A program made the translations under genes and the position numbers. Positions 7,932 to 16,902 of a stretch of 64,000 nucleotides of DNA are shown here, one piece after another; within the stretch, counting starts at the first letter, position 1; the number at the start of each line of letters is the position of its first letter. The DNA comes from Paeniglutamicibacter kerguelensis (GTDB taxonomy: Bacteria; Actinomycetota; Actinomycetes; Actinomycetales; Micrococcaceae), in contig NZ_JAGIOF010000004.1 in assembly GCF_017876535.1 (NCBI RefSeq), forward strand, positions 451,525 to 515,524, written 5' to 3'. The notes below the pieces were generated by a model. That model saw only the letters and a program-made list of their open reading frames with translations, searched no databases and was not told where the DNA came from.

Positions 7932-9152
7932 CTACTTGCCTTTCGGGGCCTCTGACGGTTCACCGGACGATTCGCCCGAGGGCGCGGACGGCTTGGCCGA
8001 TTCCTTCGGCGCCTTGGATTCCCCCGGTTCCGGCGTGCCCGGGATTTGACTTGGGGACGGGCTGGCGCTGGTGCTTTCGCCACCCTTGGCGTCGGTGGCC
8101 TTCATTCCCTCCGGATCGAGCGTCGGTGCCGTTGGCATTGTGCTTGGCAGGATGGCCTCCTGCTGCTTCGGTGCCTCCGGAGCGCACTCATTGAGCAGCG
8201 GCTGGACGGTGTCGAATGGCAGGGGCGCCTGGACACGTCCAAAGTCGATTCCGCCGCCTTGGTATGGGCTTTCCTCGGTGACGTCCAGCGGGAAGATGTT
8301 CCACCCCTCGCCCCTGGAGGCGAACCTGTTTGATACGCCGTAGATCTCTTCCCCACGTTCTTGGTTGTAGTACGAGGAGAACTCATCGTCGAACGGGCTG
8401 ACAGAGAGTTTTCTGCCGTCCTGATTGAATAGCTGCACATTGTGCAACGGCTTGCCTGAGCAGTCGTAAGCGAAAACATTCGACACGTTTCCTCCGTCGA
8501 TGGAGACGCCCTCCTGAACCGGGGAAACTGCGGATGCGTAGTTGAACGACTGGTCGGAGAGCGCTCGATTGACCGAGTCAAGAGAGATGACTGTGAGCGG
8601 CAACAGCAACAGCGCCGCAACAACGCTCGCGGTGGCCTTGAAGGCCACGCCAATCTGCCCAGCACCCAACCAGCGCCCGCGACCCCATTGAATGCTCACG
8701 ATGATCAGGGCAACCCACAGGATGAACTCGAAGAAGCTGCGCGGGAAGAACGGCCATTCCTGCTTCAGCAGAACAATGAGCAGGCCGAAAACGATCCAGC
8801 CGCGCAGCACCCACCAGACGGGGCGCAGTGCTATCAGGAAATCGAGCAGCGAGACCGTGGACGGATGAGTCCGCAGGGCAGCAAGGATTTCACGCGCTTT
8901 GAAGGCCAGGGATCGATGCAAGGGGACTGCAGCCGGAAGCGGAGCCTTGGCCGCGAGGCCGGCCGACGCGCGCAGCTCGGCGGCATAGGCAACCGGGTCG
9001 CCCAGATCCGAGCCGTCCTCGGCCAGGCGTTCGGCGAGGTCCGCCTCGAGGCCCTCGGTGAGCTCCTCGACATCGAGCGCGGGAAGGTCGGACAACTGGG
9101 CGCGTACGGAGCGCGCGAATTCGCCGACGGTTTTCTGGTGGTTCGTGTTCAT
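7932..9152 (-). CDS. HAAS-domain membrane protein with a Pro/Ser/Glu-rich tail
   Basis: 406 residues. The N-terminal 60 residues (ARSVRAQLSDLPALDVEELTEGLEADLAERLAEDG with acidic pairs) resemble the HAAS/DUF1700 domain that is usually encoded beside PadR regulators. Residues of about 110-210 contain three or four transmembrane helices. An extracytoplasmic-looking domain of about 120 residues follows, then a low-complexity tail of about 70 residues rich in P, S, E and K. Translation is coupled to the PadR gene (TGATG overlap). Known context: PadR/HAAS pairs are envelope stress-type modules; the target here is unknown. The tail and soluble domain are longer than in simple HAAS proteins. Confidence 0.75.
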   Translation of the reverse strand: MNTNHQKTVGEFARSVRAQLSDLPALDVEELTEGLEADLAERLAEDGSDLGDPVAYAAELRASAGLAAKAPLPAAVPLHRSLAFKAREILAALRTHPSTVSLLDFLIALRPVWWVLRGWIVFGLLIVLLKQEWPFFPRSFFEFILWVALIIVSIQWGRGRWLGAGQIGVAFKATASVVAALLLLPLTVISLDSVNRALSDQSFNYASAVSPVQEGVSIDGGNVSNVFAYDCSGKPLHNVQLFNQDGRKLSVSPFDDEFSSYYNQERGEEIYGVSNRFASRGEGWNIFPLDVTEESPYQGGGIDFGRVQAPLPFDTVQPLLNECAPEAPKQQEAILPSTMPTAPTLDPEGMKATDAKGGESTSASPSPSQIPGTPEPGESKAPKESAKPSAPSGESSGEPSEAPKGK

Positions 9153-9511
9153 CAGTTGGATCCGTTCCGGCTCGCGGCGACTGCCGATGGCGGTTGTTGG
9201 TTGATCAATGCGGAGAACAGCGCGGCAAACTCGTTCCAGGTTTCCCGCTGCTCATCAAGCATGGCGATTCCCTCCGCCTTGATCGCGTAGTACTTGCGGT
9301 TGGGCCCGCCCTCGGAGGGCACCACGTACGTTGAGAGCGCCCCCGCGGCGTAGAGCCGGCGCAGTGTCCCGTACACCGAGGCGTCGCCGATCTCCGCGAG
9401 TCCCGCGGCGCGCAGGCGCCTGACGATGTCATAGCCGTAGCCGTCTTCCTCGCGGACCACGGCCAATACCGCGACGTCCAGCACTCCCTTGAGCAATTGC
9501 GTGGTGTCCAC
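9152..9511 (-). CDS. PadR-family transcriptional regulator
   Basis: 119 residues with the PadR winged helix-turn-helix: LLKGVLDVAVLAVV, then DGYGYDIVRRLRAAG, GDASVYGTLRRLYAAG (recognition helix) and GGPNRKYYAIKAEG (wing). Start chosen as the GTG at 9511 (translating MDTTQLLKG) because AGAAGGGAG lies 7 nt upstream. The longer frame to 9532 would place that ribosome site inside the gene. It overlaps the HAAS gene by one base. PadR proteins normally repress their own operon. Confidence 0.88.
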   Translation of the reverse strand: MDTTQLLKGVLDVAVLAVVREEDGYGYDIVRRLRAAGLAEIGDASVYGTLRRLYAAGALSTYVVPSEGGPNRKYYAIKAEGIAMLDEQRETWNEFAALFSALINQQPPSAVAASRNGSN

Positions 9512-9643
9512 CAGGCACTCCCTTCTCCGCACACCACAGTATTACGCTTTGCACAGTAGTGCGCATATTGCGGCAGTTGGTTGTGCCGTGTCGCGCGTCG
9601 CGCCGCGGCCCGCGACACCTCCGGGCACACCCGTTAAACACGG

Positions 9644-9690
9644 CAGCGGCGGGGCAATGCGCCGACTTCATGCGCACTGCCCCGCCGCTG
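9644..9690. terminator. Strong stem-loop downstream of pstB
   Basis: Two 13-nt arms, CAGCGGCGGGGCA and TGCCCCGCCGCTG, are perfect complements and enclose a second TGCGC/GCGCA stem. It lies after pstB and before the PadR gene. No U-run follows on either strand, so it may act as a transcript-end stabiliser or a Rho-assisted terminator rather than a classic intrinsic terminator. Confidence 0.6.
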
Positions 9691-9784
9691 TGATCCCCTC
9701 CAGGATCCCCGGAAGATCCCCCTTCCGGTACCGCCCCCGGTCCTTGGACCCGGGGCGAAGCTCTACTGTTGTGTTGCTTCGGGG

Positions 9785-10564
9785 TTATCCGAAGCGGCCC
9801 GAGACGTAGTCCTCGGTGGCCTTGACCGACGGGTTGGAGAAGATCGTCGCGGTGTCCGCGTATTCGATCAGCTTGCCCGGCTTGCCGGTGCCTGCGATGT
9901 TGAAGAACGCGGTCTTGTCGCTCACACGCGCGGCCTGCTGCATATTGTGCGTCACGATCACCACGGTGAACTCGCTCTTGAGCTCGTTGATCAGGTCTTC
10001 AATGGCCAAGGTGGAGATCGGGTCCAGCGCCGAGCACGGCTCGTCCATCAGGATCACCTGGGGCTTCACCGCAATGGTGCGGGCGATGCACAGGCGCTGC
10101 TGTTGGCCGCCGGAGAGGCCCGATCCGGGCTTGTCCAGGCGGTCCTTGACCTCGTTCCAGAGGTTTGCGCCACGCAGGGACTTCTCCACCAGGTCATCGG
10201 CGTCGGAACGGGAAATCTTCTTGCCGTTGAGCTTCACCCCGGCGAGCACGTTGTCCTTGATGGACATGGTCGGGAACGGGTTCGGGCGCTGGAAGACCAT
10301 GCCGATCTGGCTGCGCACGGTCACCGGGTCGACGCCGCTTTCGTAGAGGTTGTCGCCGTCGAGCAGCACCTCGCCCTCGACGCGGCCGCCGGGGATGACC
10401 TCGTGCATGCGGTTCAGCGTGCGCAGGAAGGTCGACTTGCCGCAGCCGGACGGGCCGATGAAGGCCGTCACGGACTTGGCTTCGATTTCTATGTTCACGT
10501 CTTCCACGGCCAGGAACTTGGAGTAGTAGACGTTGAGGTCTTTGACGTCGATGCGCTTGGACAT
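9785..10564 (-). CDS. pstB: Phosphate ABC transporter ATPase PstB
   Basis: 259 residues. Walker [10 protein letters not shown] is at residues 37-45, the ABC signature LSGGQ at 150-154, and Walker B is [13 protein letters not shown]. The PstB-specific [21 protein letters not shown] and [15 protein letters not shown] segments are present. It powers high-affinity phosphate import through PstCA and also takes part in phosphate sensing with PhoU and the phosphate two-component system. It is the last gene of pstS-C-A-B; no phoU follows in this window, so phoU must be elsewhere. A strong hairpin follows at 9644-9690. Confidence 0.97.
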   Translation of the reverse strand: MSKRIDVKDLNVYYSKFLAVEDVNIEIEAKSVTAFIGPSGCGKSTFLRTLNRMHEVIPGGRVEGEVLLDGDNLYESGVDPVTVRSQIGMVFQRPNPFPTMSIKDNVLAGVKLNGKKISRSDADDLVEKSLRGANLWNEVKDRLDKPGSGLSGGQQQRLCIARTIAVKPQVILMDEPCSALDPISTLAIEDLINELKSEFTVVIVTHNMQQAARVSDKTAFFNIAGTGKPGKLIEYADTATIFSNPSVKATEDYVSGRFG

Positions 10565-10614
10565 TTTGGTTATTCCTTAGAAAGTTTGTGTGCGTCGGGT
10601 CCGGAGCGGGGTGC

Positions 10615-11784
10615 TCAACGGCCCTTCTTGGGGGCGAACAGGTTTGCGACCAGGCGGGCGCCGAGGTTCAGCACCATGACCATGACGATCAGCAGCAAGG
10701 CTGCGGCCCAGGCGCGCTGGATCGACGGGTCGACGTTCGTCGGGGAGGTCGGCGCGAGGATCTGGTAGTAGATGAAGGTCGGCAGGGTGGCCATCCAGTT
10801 GGCGAAAACGTTCACGTTGATGTTGTTGGCCAGGCCGGCCGTCACCAGGATCGGTGCCGTTTCGCCGATAACGCGGGCGATGGCCAGGGTGACGCCGGAG
10901 GCGATGCCGGAGATCGCCGTGGGGATGACAACCTTCACCACGGTGCGCCATTTGCGCACGCCCAGCGCGTAGGCGGCCTCGCGCAGCTCGTTCGGGACGA
11001 TCTTAAGCATTTCCTCGGTGGAGCGAACCACCGTCGGAATCATCAGCACGCTCAGGGCGACAGCTGCGACGATGCCCATGCGGGCGGTCGGGCCGAAGAG
11101 CACCGCGAAGAGCGCAGTGGCGAACAGGCCGGCGACGATCGAGGGGATGCCCGTCATGACGTCAACGAAGAAGGTGATGGCGCGGGCCAGCGGGCCGTTC
11201 TTGCCGTATTCGACCAGGTAGATGGCCGTCAGCATGCCGACCGGCACGGAGATGACGGTGGCCCACAGGGTGATCAGCAGGGTGCCGATGACCGCGTGGT
11301 ACGCGCCGCCCAGCACCGGGGTGCCGTTCTCGACGCTGGCGTTGTCGACGGCGCCGGTGATCCCGTTCATGGAGTGGAACAGGAAGTGCATGTTGATGCC
11401 CGGCAGGCCCTTTTGCAGCACCGTGAACAGTACGCTTGCCAACGGGATCAGCGCCAGCAGGAACGCGCCGTAGACCAGGTAGGTGGCCAGGGCGTTCTTG
11501 CCGCGGCGCGGGCCTTCCACCGCGGTGGTGGTGACGGCGGCGGCGACAACGAAGATGACGGCGGTGTAGATCGCCAGCGACGCCACCGAGAACCCGGTGA
11601 GCGTCGAGGCCGCGGCGCCAAGCACCAGCGAACCGGCGGCGATGGCCGGAACCGCGAAGCGCGGCAGGTGGCCCTTGGCCAGCGAGTTGCGCCTGCGCGC
11701 CAGCGGCGCCTTGGGGGTCTTGGGGGTCTTGTCCGGCACGCCGGGAACGTCGTTCTTGGTCTGCTTGGCTGTTGTGGCACTCAT
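10615..11784 (-). CDS. pstA: Phosphate ABC transporter permease PstA
   Basis: 389 residues, about 100 longer than E. coli PstA because of an N-terminal extension with a Lys/Pro-rich cytosolic stretch (residues 1-40) and two extra hydrophobic segments (about 42-90). The core has the usual six helices and the EAA-type loop ELREAAYALGVRKWRTVVKVVIPTA. With PstC it forms the membrane channel for phosphate. Its start codon overlaps the end of pstC by one base, and pstB begins 50 nt downstream. Confidence 0.95.
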   Translation of the reverse strand: MSATTAKQTKNDVPGVPDKTPKTPKAPLARRRNSLAKGHLPRFAVPAIAAGSLVLGAAASTLTGFSVASLAIYTAVIFVVAAAVTTTAVEGPRRGKNALATYLVYGAFLLALIPLASVLFTVLQKGLPGINMHFLFHSMNGITGAVDNASVENGTPVLGGAYHAVIGTLLITLWATVISVPVGMLTAIYLVEYGKNGPLARAITFFVDVMTGIPSIVAGLFATALFAVLFGPTARMGIVAAVALSVLMIPTVVRSTEEMLKIVPNELREAAYALGVRKWRTVVKVVIPTAISGIASGVTLAIARVIGETAPILVTAGLANNINVNVFANWMATLPTFIYYQILAPTSPTNVDPSIQRAWAAALLLIVMVMVLNLGARLVANLFAPKKGR

Positions 11785-12716
11785 CAGTTCGCTCCCGAGA
11801 ATTCCTTGTGGCGGGCGATGATGGCCCGGGCAATCATGTTGACCACCAGGGTGATGACAAAGAGCACCAGGCCGGCGGCGATTAGTTCGGAAAGTCGCAG
11901 GCCGAAGGCTTCGGGGAAGTTCAGGGCGATTTCCGCGGCGATGGTCTGGTTGCCGGACTTGATGATCGAGGGAATCAGCGCGCCGGTGGAGAGCACCAGT
12001 GCCACGGCCATCGTTTCACCCAGTGCGCGGCCCAGGCCCAGCATGACTGCCGAGATGATGCCGGGGCGGGCGAAGGGCAGCACCGACATGGTGACCATTT
12101 CCCAGCGGGTCGCGCCCAAGGCGAGCGCGGCTTCCTCGTGGAGCTTGGGTGTCTGCAGGAAGATTTCGCGGCTCAGCGAAGTGATGATCGGCAGGATCAT
12201 CACGGCAAGCACGATGCCGGCGGTCAGGATGGTCTTGCCCGTCTGCGAGGCGGGGCCACCGAAGATCGGGATGAATCCCAGGTTCTCGGCCAGCCACTGG
12301 TAGGCGGGAACCAGCGCCGGGGCCAGCACCAGGTAGCCCCAGGCACCGTAGATGACCGACGGGATCGCTGCCAGCAGGTCGATCACGTAGCCCAGGCCCG
12401 CGGCCAACTTGCGCGGCGCGTAGTGGGAGATGAACAGCGCGACCGCGATGCCCACCGGGGTGGCGATCAGCAGCGCAATGCCCGCGGCGATCACGGTGCC
12501 GATGACGATCGGGAAGATGTAGCTGGCGAACCCTTCGCCGCCGGTGATCAGCGCCGGGTCGGCGGAGAAGGTCGGCAGCGCCTGGATGAACAGGAACAAC
12601 GCCACAGCGAAAAGAGTGAGGAGGATGAGGATGCCCGCGCCGAGCGTGGCGCCGGAGAAGATCTTGTCTCCGGCCTGCCCGTTGGATCCTTTGCGCCGTA
12701 GCGCGTTGGTGGTCAT
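11784..12716 (-). CDS. pstC: Phosphate ABC transporter permease PstC
   Basis: 310 residues with six core transmembrane helices. The EAA-type loop is HEEAALALGATRWEMVTMSVLPFARPGI and the PstC hallmark GAWGYLVLAPAL is present. The N-terminus starts MTTNALRRKGSNGQAGDK before the first helix (GAGILILLTLFAVALFLFI). It pairs with PstA. A 23-bp inverted repeat separates it from pstS, which would let the binding protein be made in excess over the membrane part. Confidence 0.96.
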   Translation of the reverse strand: MTTNALRRKGSNGQAGDKIFSGATLGAGILILLTLFAVALFLFIQALPTFSADPALITGGEGFASYIFPIVIGTVIAAGIALLIATPVGIAVALFISHYAPRKLAAGLGYVIDLLAAIPSVIYGAWGYLVLAPALVPAYQWLAENLGFIPIFGGPASQTGKTILTAGIVLAVMILPIITSLSREIFLQTPKLHEEAALALGATRWEMVTMSVLPFARPGIISAVMLGLGRALGETMAVALVLSTGALIPSIIKSGNQTIAAEIALNFPEAFGLRLSELIAAGLVLFVITLVVNMIARAIIARHKEFSGAN

Positions 12717-12802
12717 GAGGGTGAGCCTTCAAAAGTTGTGCAAGCGGATACGGGGATCGGGTGGCCGCTTGCCGTGGGATGAGGAGGGGGGGAAACCGTG
12801 TG

Positions 12803-12859
12803 GTCCGCGCCTTCCCGCCCGATGCGGCGGTTGCCGGCATCGGGCGGGAAGGCGCGGAC
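12803..12859. terminator. 23-bp perfect inverted repeat between pstS and pstC
   Basis: Arms 12803-12825 and 12837-12859 are exact reverse complements (outer bases GTCCGCGCC / GGCGCGGAC) with an 11-nt loop. In the direction of transcription it lies 12 bp after the pstS stop, and a C/T-rich stretch follows it. It probably acts as a partial terminator or 3'-end stabiliser giving more pstS than pstCAB message; that is inference from position. Confidence 0.75.
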
Positions 12860-12871
12860 AGGGGGTCTTGG

Positions 12872-13990
12872 CTAGGAGCCGACCTTGATGGATTCGACGG
12901 ACTTGATGGCGGCTTCGCTCATCTTGCTGGAGAGCGGGGCGCTGCCCGAGGAAGTTGCTGCTTCCTTCTGTCCGGCGTCGGAGAGGACGTACTTGCCGAA
13001 GCTCTTGACCAGGTCCACGGTGGCCTGGTCCTTGTAGCTGGAGCAGAAGATGTGGTACGAAACCAGGATGATCGGGTAGGTGCCCGATTCGGCGGAGTCG
13101 CGCTTCAGGTCCAGCGCGATGTCCTGTGCACCGCGGCCGGTGACCGGGGTGGCGGCCTCGACGGCCTTTGCTGCGGCCTCCGAGGAGATCTTGGTGTAGT
13201 CCTCGCCGACCTTCACGTTGGCGGTGCCCAGCTTGCCCACGGCCGAGTGGTCGGCGTAGGTGATGGCGCCGACGGTGCCGGTGGTGGTTGCGACAACGCC
13301 GGAGGTGCCCTTGGCGTTTTCGCTTGCCAGCTCGGTGGGCCAGTCGCCGCTGACGTCATAGGTCCAGACGTCCTTGGCGGCCTGCGACAGGTAGTCGACG
13401 AAGTTCTCGGTCGTGCCGGACTCGTCATTGCGGTGCACCACGGTGATTGCGGTGTCCGGAAGCTCCACGCCCGGGTTGGCCGCGGCGATGGCCGGGTCGT
13501 TCCACTTGGTGATCTCCAGCTTGAAGATCTTGGCGATGGTTGCCGCGTCCATGTTCAGCGATTCGACGCCCGGCAGGTTGAAGGCCACGGCGATCGGGGA
13601 AACGTAGGCCGGAACGTCGAATGCGCCCTCGGGTCCGCAGATGCTCTTGGAGGCTTCGATCTCTTCGGTCGCCAGGTAGGCGTCCGAGCCGGCGAACTGC
13701 GCGCCGCCGGCCAGGAAGGCCTTGCGCCCGGCGCCGGAGCCGTCCGGGGAGTACTGGACCATGGTGCCGGCATTGGCGGCTTCGAAGCCGGCCTTCCAGG
13801 CTTCCATGGCCGACTTCTGCGAGGAAGCACCGCTACCGGTGAGCGTGCCGGAAACCGCACCGGCGGCTGCGCCTCCGGTGGAGGCGCTGGTTCCTGCCGT
13901 GGCGGTCGGGCTGTCCGAACCACACGCGGTCAGTGCCAGTGCGGCTACGGTAAGGACAGCAGCCGCGCTGCCAATGCGATTGAGCTTCAC
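12872..13990 (-). CDS. pstS: Phosphate-binding lipoprotein PstS
   Basis: 372 residues. A lipoprotein signal peptide ends in LALTAC (Cys23 would be lipidated), then a Ser/Thr/Ala/Gly linker. The mature protein has the PstS fold with phosphate-binding segments such as SGTLTGSGASSQ, SPDGSGAGRKAF and HRNDESGTTENF. It captures phosphate outside the membrane for PstCAB. The start codon is GTG, with AGAGGAAAA 5-8 nt upstream. First gene of the operon, preceded by PHO-box repeats at 14098-14137, so expression is expected under phosphate limitation through a PhoP-type regulator. Confidence 0.96.
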   Translation of the reverse strand: MKLNRIGSAAAVLTVAALALTACGSDSPTATAGTSASTGGAAAGAVSGTLTGSGASSQKSAMEAWKAGFEAANAGTMVQYSPDGSGAGRKAFLAGGAQFAGSDAYLATEEIEASKSICGPEGAFDVPAYVSPIAVAFNLPGVESLNMDAATIAKIFKLEITKWNDPAIAAANPGVELPDTAITVVHRNDESGTTENFVDYLSQAAKDVWTYDVSGDWPTELASENAKGTSGVVATTTGTVGAITYADHSAVGKLGTANVKVGEDYTKISSEAAAKAVEAATPVTGRGAQDIALDLKRDSAESGTYPIILVSYHIFCSSYKDQATVDLVKSFGKYVLSDAGQKEAATSSGSAPLSSKMSEAAIKSVESIKVGS

Positions 13991-14097
13991 GAATTTTCCT
14001 CTTTCAAATACCTGTCAATGATGGTCCGAATCGTCGTGGTTCGCACCCGTCGATGCACGCGCTGGCACATCGCTTCAATACGAAGTTAGGCCCCGCA

Positions 14098-14137
14098 GGT
14101 AACCAGAGGTTGCGACGAAGGTGAACGGACGGTGAAC
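14098..14137 (-). promoter_or_regulatory. PHO box (11-nt direct repeats) upstream of pstS
   Basis: On the minus strand two exact GTTCACC units begin 11 nt apart (plus-strand GGTGAAC at 14131-14137 and 14120-14126), followed by two weaker 11-nt repeats (TCGCAACCTCT, GGTTACC). This is the actinobacterial PhoP operator pattern, and it lies about 110-150 bp before the pstS start. Confidence 0.85.
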
Positions 14138-14215
14138 AACCCCGGGATACTTCAGTGATTCGGGTCACTTTCGCCGCGCGAGCCGCGGAAGTCCGGGCCG
14201 TGACAGACTGGGAAC

Positions 14216-15343
14216 ATGGGCGTGAAGAGTTCAATTGCCACCAGCTGGGGCTTTATCAAGCGTCGCAACCGGGTCGGTATGCGCAGGGCACAAACGTCCA
14301 TGCCAAAAATCATCCAGATGACCCTGTGCGCGATCCTGGCCTACTGGATTGCCGAACGCGTACTGGGGCACGAGGATCCCATCTTTGCCGCGACCAGCGC
14401 CCTTCTCGCGCTGGGCTTCGGCACCCAAACCACACTGCGGCGCACCATGGAGGTGGCGATCGGCTGCACGCTGGGCGTGGCCGTCGGCGACCTGATGCTC
14501 ACCGTCCTGGGAACCGGCCTCTGGCAGGCCGCCACCGTCCTGTTCCTTTCCCTGACGATCGCCCGCTACCTGGACTCAGGGCCCATCTTCACCACACAGC
14601 TGGGCCTGCAATCGCTGCTTGTGGTCCTGCTTCCCATCGGCGAGGCGGGCCCGTTCGCCAGGTCGCTGGACGCCGTGGTGGGCTCGGTCTGCGCCCTGCT
14701 GATCCTGATGATCCTGCCGCGCGATCCCCGGCGGACCCCCATGGCCGACCTCGGAAAGCTCCTGAACGAGCTCTCCGGCGTGCTCCAGGATTGCGGGCGC
14801 GCGGTCAGCACCTCCGATTCCAGGCTCGCCTTCCATGCCCTGATCCGCGCCCGCGCCACGCAGCCGCTCATGGACGCGCTGCCCGGCGCGCTTGACCTTG
14901 CCCGGGAAGTCGCCACCCTGGCGCCGGCCCACCGTCGACACCGTTCGGACATCGGCAGGCTCGTGGTGACCGCCGAGAAAACCGACTTGGCGGTGAGAAA
15001 CGCCAGGGTCCTGGCCCGCCGCCTCACCACCGTGATCGACAACGCAGCGTTGAGCGACAGGGGCGTGGAGACGGTCGCCGGCCTGCTGACCGAACTCGCG
15101 GAGGCCGTCGATGCGCTGGGCCACGCGGTCCTCGAACCGACGGAATCGGGATACTCCCGCGCCATTTCGCGGGCCAAGCGCGAGCTGTCCGATTGCGCCG
15201 CCCGGCTGGACCCCAGGTCGCTGCATGTCAGCGGCCTGCAGGGCGAAGGCATGGTGCTCTTGCTGCGCCCCTTGGTCGTCGACCTGCTCGAGGCGACGGG
15301 AACCCTGCACGAGGATGCGGCGGCGCTGCTCCCCCGCCTCTAG
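14216..15343 (+). CDS. FUSC / aromatic-acid-exporter family membrane protein
   Basis: 375 residues. The N-terminal 150 residues hold a block of transmembrane helices (MTLCAILAYWIAERVLG, then FAATSALLALGFGTQTTLRRTMEVAIGCTLGVAVGDL and further helices), as in FUSC/DUF939 proteins. The C-terminal 200 residues are cytosolic and helical. The FUSC family includes fusaric acid and p-hydroxybenzoate efflux proteins; the substrate here is unknown. The gene is divergent from pstS and lies 56 nt before radA. Confidence 0.85.
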   Translation: MGVKSSIATSWGFIKRRNRVGMRRAQTSMPKIIQMTLCAILAYWIAERVLGHEDPIFAATSALLALGFGTQTTLRRTMEVAIGCTLGVAVGDLMLTVLGTGLWQAATVLFLSLTIARYLDSGPIFTTQLGLQSLLVVLLPIGEAGPFARSLDAVVGSVCALLILMILPRDPRRTPMADLGKLLNELSGVLQDCGRAVSTSDSRLAFHALIRARATQPLMDALPGALDLAREVATLAPAHRRHRSDIGRLVVTAEKTDLAVRNARVLARRLTTVIDNAALSDRGVETVAGLLTELAEAVDALGHAVLEPTESGYSRAISRAKRELSDCAARLDPRSLHVSGLQGEGMVLLLRPLVVDLLEATGTLHEDAAALLPRL

Positions 15344-15399
15344 CGAACGGCGCACCGCGCTTGCGCAAACCGTCGGTGCAAGGCACTAGCATCAAGCAC

Positions 15400-16785
15400 A
15401 TGGCTAAGAGCGCACGCACCAAATCCACTCCCTCCTACCGCTGCGCGGAATGCGGTTGGAGCACGGTGAAGTGGGTGGGCCGCTGCGGCGAATGCCAGGC
15501 GTGGGGCACCGTCGAGGAAATGGGAGCCGTCAGCGCCAAGACCACCGTCGCAAGCACCATCGCCAGCCCGGCCCAGCCCATCGGCGACATCGACGCCTCG
15601 GCCGCTTCCTACCGGCCCTCCGGGGTCGACGAGCTCGACCGGGTGCTGGGCGGCGGCTTCGTGCCCGGCGCCGTGATCCTCCTGGCGGGCGAACCCGGCG
15701 TGGGCAAGTCCACCCTGTTGCTCGATGTCGCTGCCCGTGCGGCCCGCGGCAACCGCAAGGTCCTATACATCACCGGCGAGGAATCGGCCGCCCAGGTCAA
15801 GGTCCGCGCCGAACGCATCGACGCGATCGCCGAGACGCTTTTCCTGACCGCCGAAACCGACCTTGGCATCGCCCTGGGCCAGATCGAAAAGATCGACCCG
15901 GAACTGCTGGTCGTCGACTCCGTGCAGACACTGGCCTCGGGCGAGGTCGACGGCACGGCCGGAGGCATCTCCCAGGTCCGCGAGGTTGCGGCATCAATAA
16001 TCAACGCGGCCAAGCGCCGGAACATGACCACCGTGCTGGTTGGCCACGTGACCAAGGAAGGATCGATTGCCGGGCCCCGGCTGCTGGAACACCTGGTCGA
16101 TGTGGTGTGCCAGTTCGACGGCGAGCGCCATTCCCGCCTGCGCCTGCTACGGGCCCTGAAAAACCGCTACGGCCCCACCGACGAGGTGGGCTGCTTCGAC
16201 TTGACCGAAACCGGCATCCACGGACTGGCTGATCCCTCGGGCCTGTTCGTCACCCGCACCAAGGACCCGGTTCCGGGAACCTGCATCACCGTCACCCTCG
16301 AGGGCCGGCGGCCCTTGGTTGCCGAGGTCCAGACCTTGCTCTCCCGTTCGGTGAGTGCGATCCCGCGCCGGGCCACCAGCGGCCTGGATGCGGCGCGCAC
16401 CCAGATGATCATTGCCGTACTGCAATCGCGGGCAAAGATGGAGCTCAGCGGTCTGGATTCCTACGTGGCAACCGTCGGCGGGGTCAAGCTCAGCGAACCG
16501 GCAACCGACCTTGCCACGGCGCTGGCATTGGCTTCCTCGATGCACAACCACCCGCTGCCGCCGCAGTTCGTTGCGTTCGGCGAAGTCGGCCTGGCCGGGG
16601 AGGTTCGCCCGGTGCCGGAGATCGGCAGGCGCATCACGGAAGCCGAACGCCTCGGGTTCCGGTACGCGATGGTTCCGGATTCGCCGCAGCCGACCAAGAA
16701 CTTCCCGGATTCCATCAGGGTATTCACCGTCTCCTCGGTGCACGAAGCCCTCAACATCGCCTTTGAGCAACGGGTCAAAAACTAG
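15400..16785 (+). CDS. radA: DNA repair protein RadA (Sms)
   Basis: 461 residues. N-terminal C4 zinc finger (Cys15, 18, 29, 32), a RecA-like ATPase with Walker A GEPGVGKST (97-105), the RadA-specific KNRYG motif near 253, and a C-terminal Lon-like domain (LSEPATDLATALALASS through IGRRITEAERLG). It drives branch migration of recombination intermediates. Start ATG at 15400 (MAKSARTKS); upstream codons are not RadA-like. The next gene is disA; RadA and DisA are known to interact in other bacteria, so the pair is a functional neighbourhood. Confidence 0.97.
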   Translation: MAKSARTKSTPSYRCAECGWSTVKWVGRCGECQAWGTVEEMGAVSAKTTVASTIASPAQPIGDIDASAASYRPSGVDELDRVLGGGFVPGAVILLAGEPGVGKSTLLLDVAARAARGNRKVLYITGEESAAQVKVRAERIDAIAETLFLTAETDLGIALGQIEKIDPELLVVDSVQTLASGEVDGTAGGISQVREVAASIINAAKRRNMTTVLVGHVTKEGSIAGPRLLEHLVDVVCQFDGERHSRLRLLRALKNRYGPTDEVGCFDLTETGIHGLADPSGLFVTRTKDPVPGTCITVTLEGRRPLVAEVQTLLSRSVSAIPRRATSGLDAARTQMIIAVLQSRAKMELSGLDSYVATVGGVKLSEPATDLATALALASSMHNHPLPPQFVAFGEVGLAGEVRPVPEIGRRITEAERLGFRYAMVPDSPQPTKNFPDSIRVFTVSSVHEALNIAFEQRVKN

Positions 16786-16902
16786 GTTTTTGGACACATT
16801 GGTAACGAAGCGGTACCGATACCGGGCATTTGCGTTCATTTCCGCATTCACCACTACAGACATGGCCATACCATTGTATTGATCCCCCGGAAGGAAATGG
16901 CC

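Noticed and set aside
10588..12303. 571-codon plus-strand open frame over pstA and pstC
   Set aside because: Antisense to two clearly recognised permease genes, and its product is a Gly/Asp/Arg-rich artefact.
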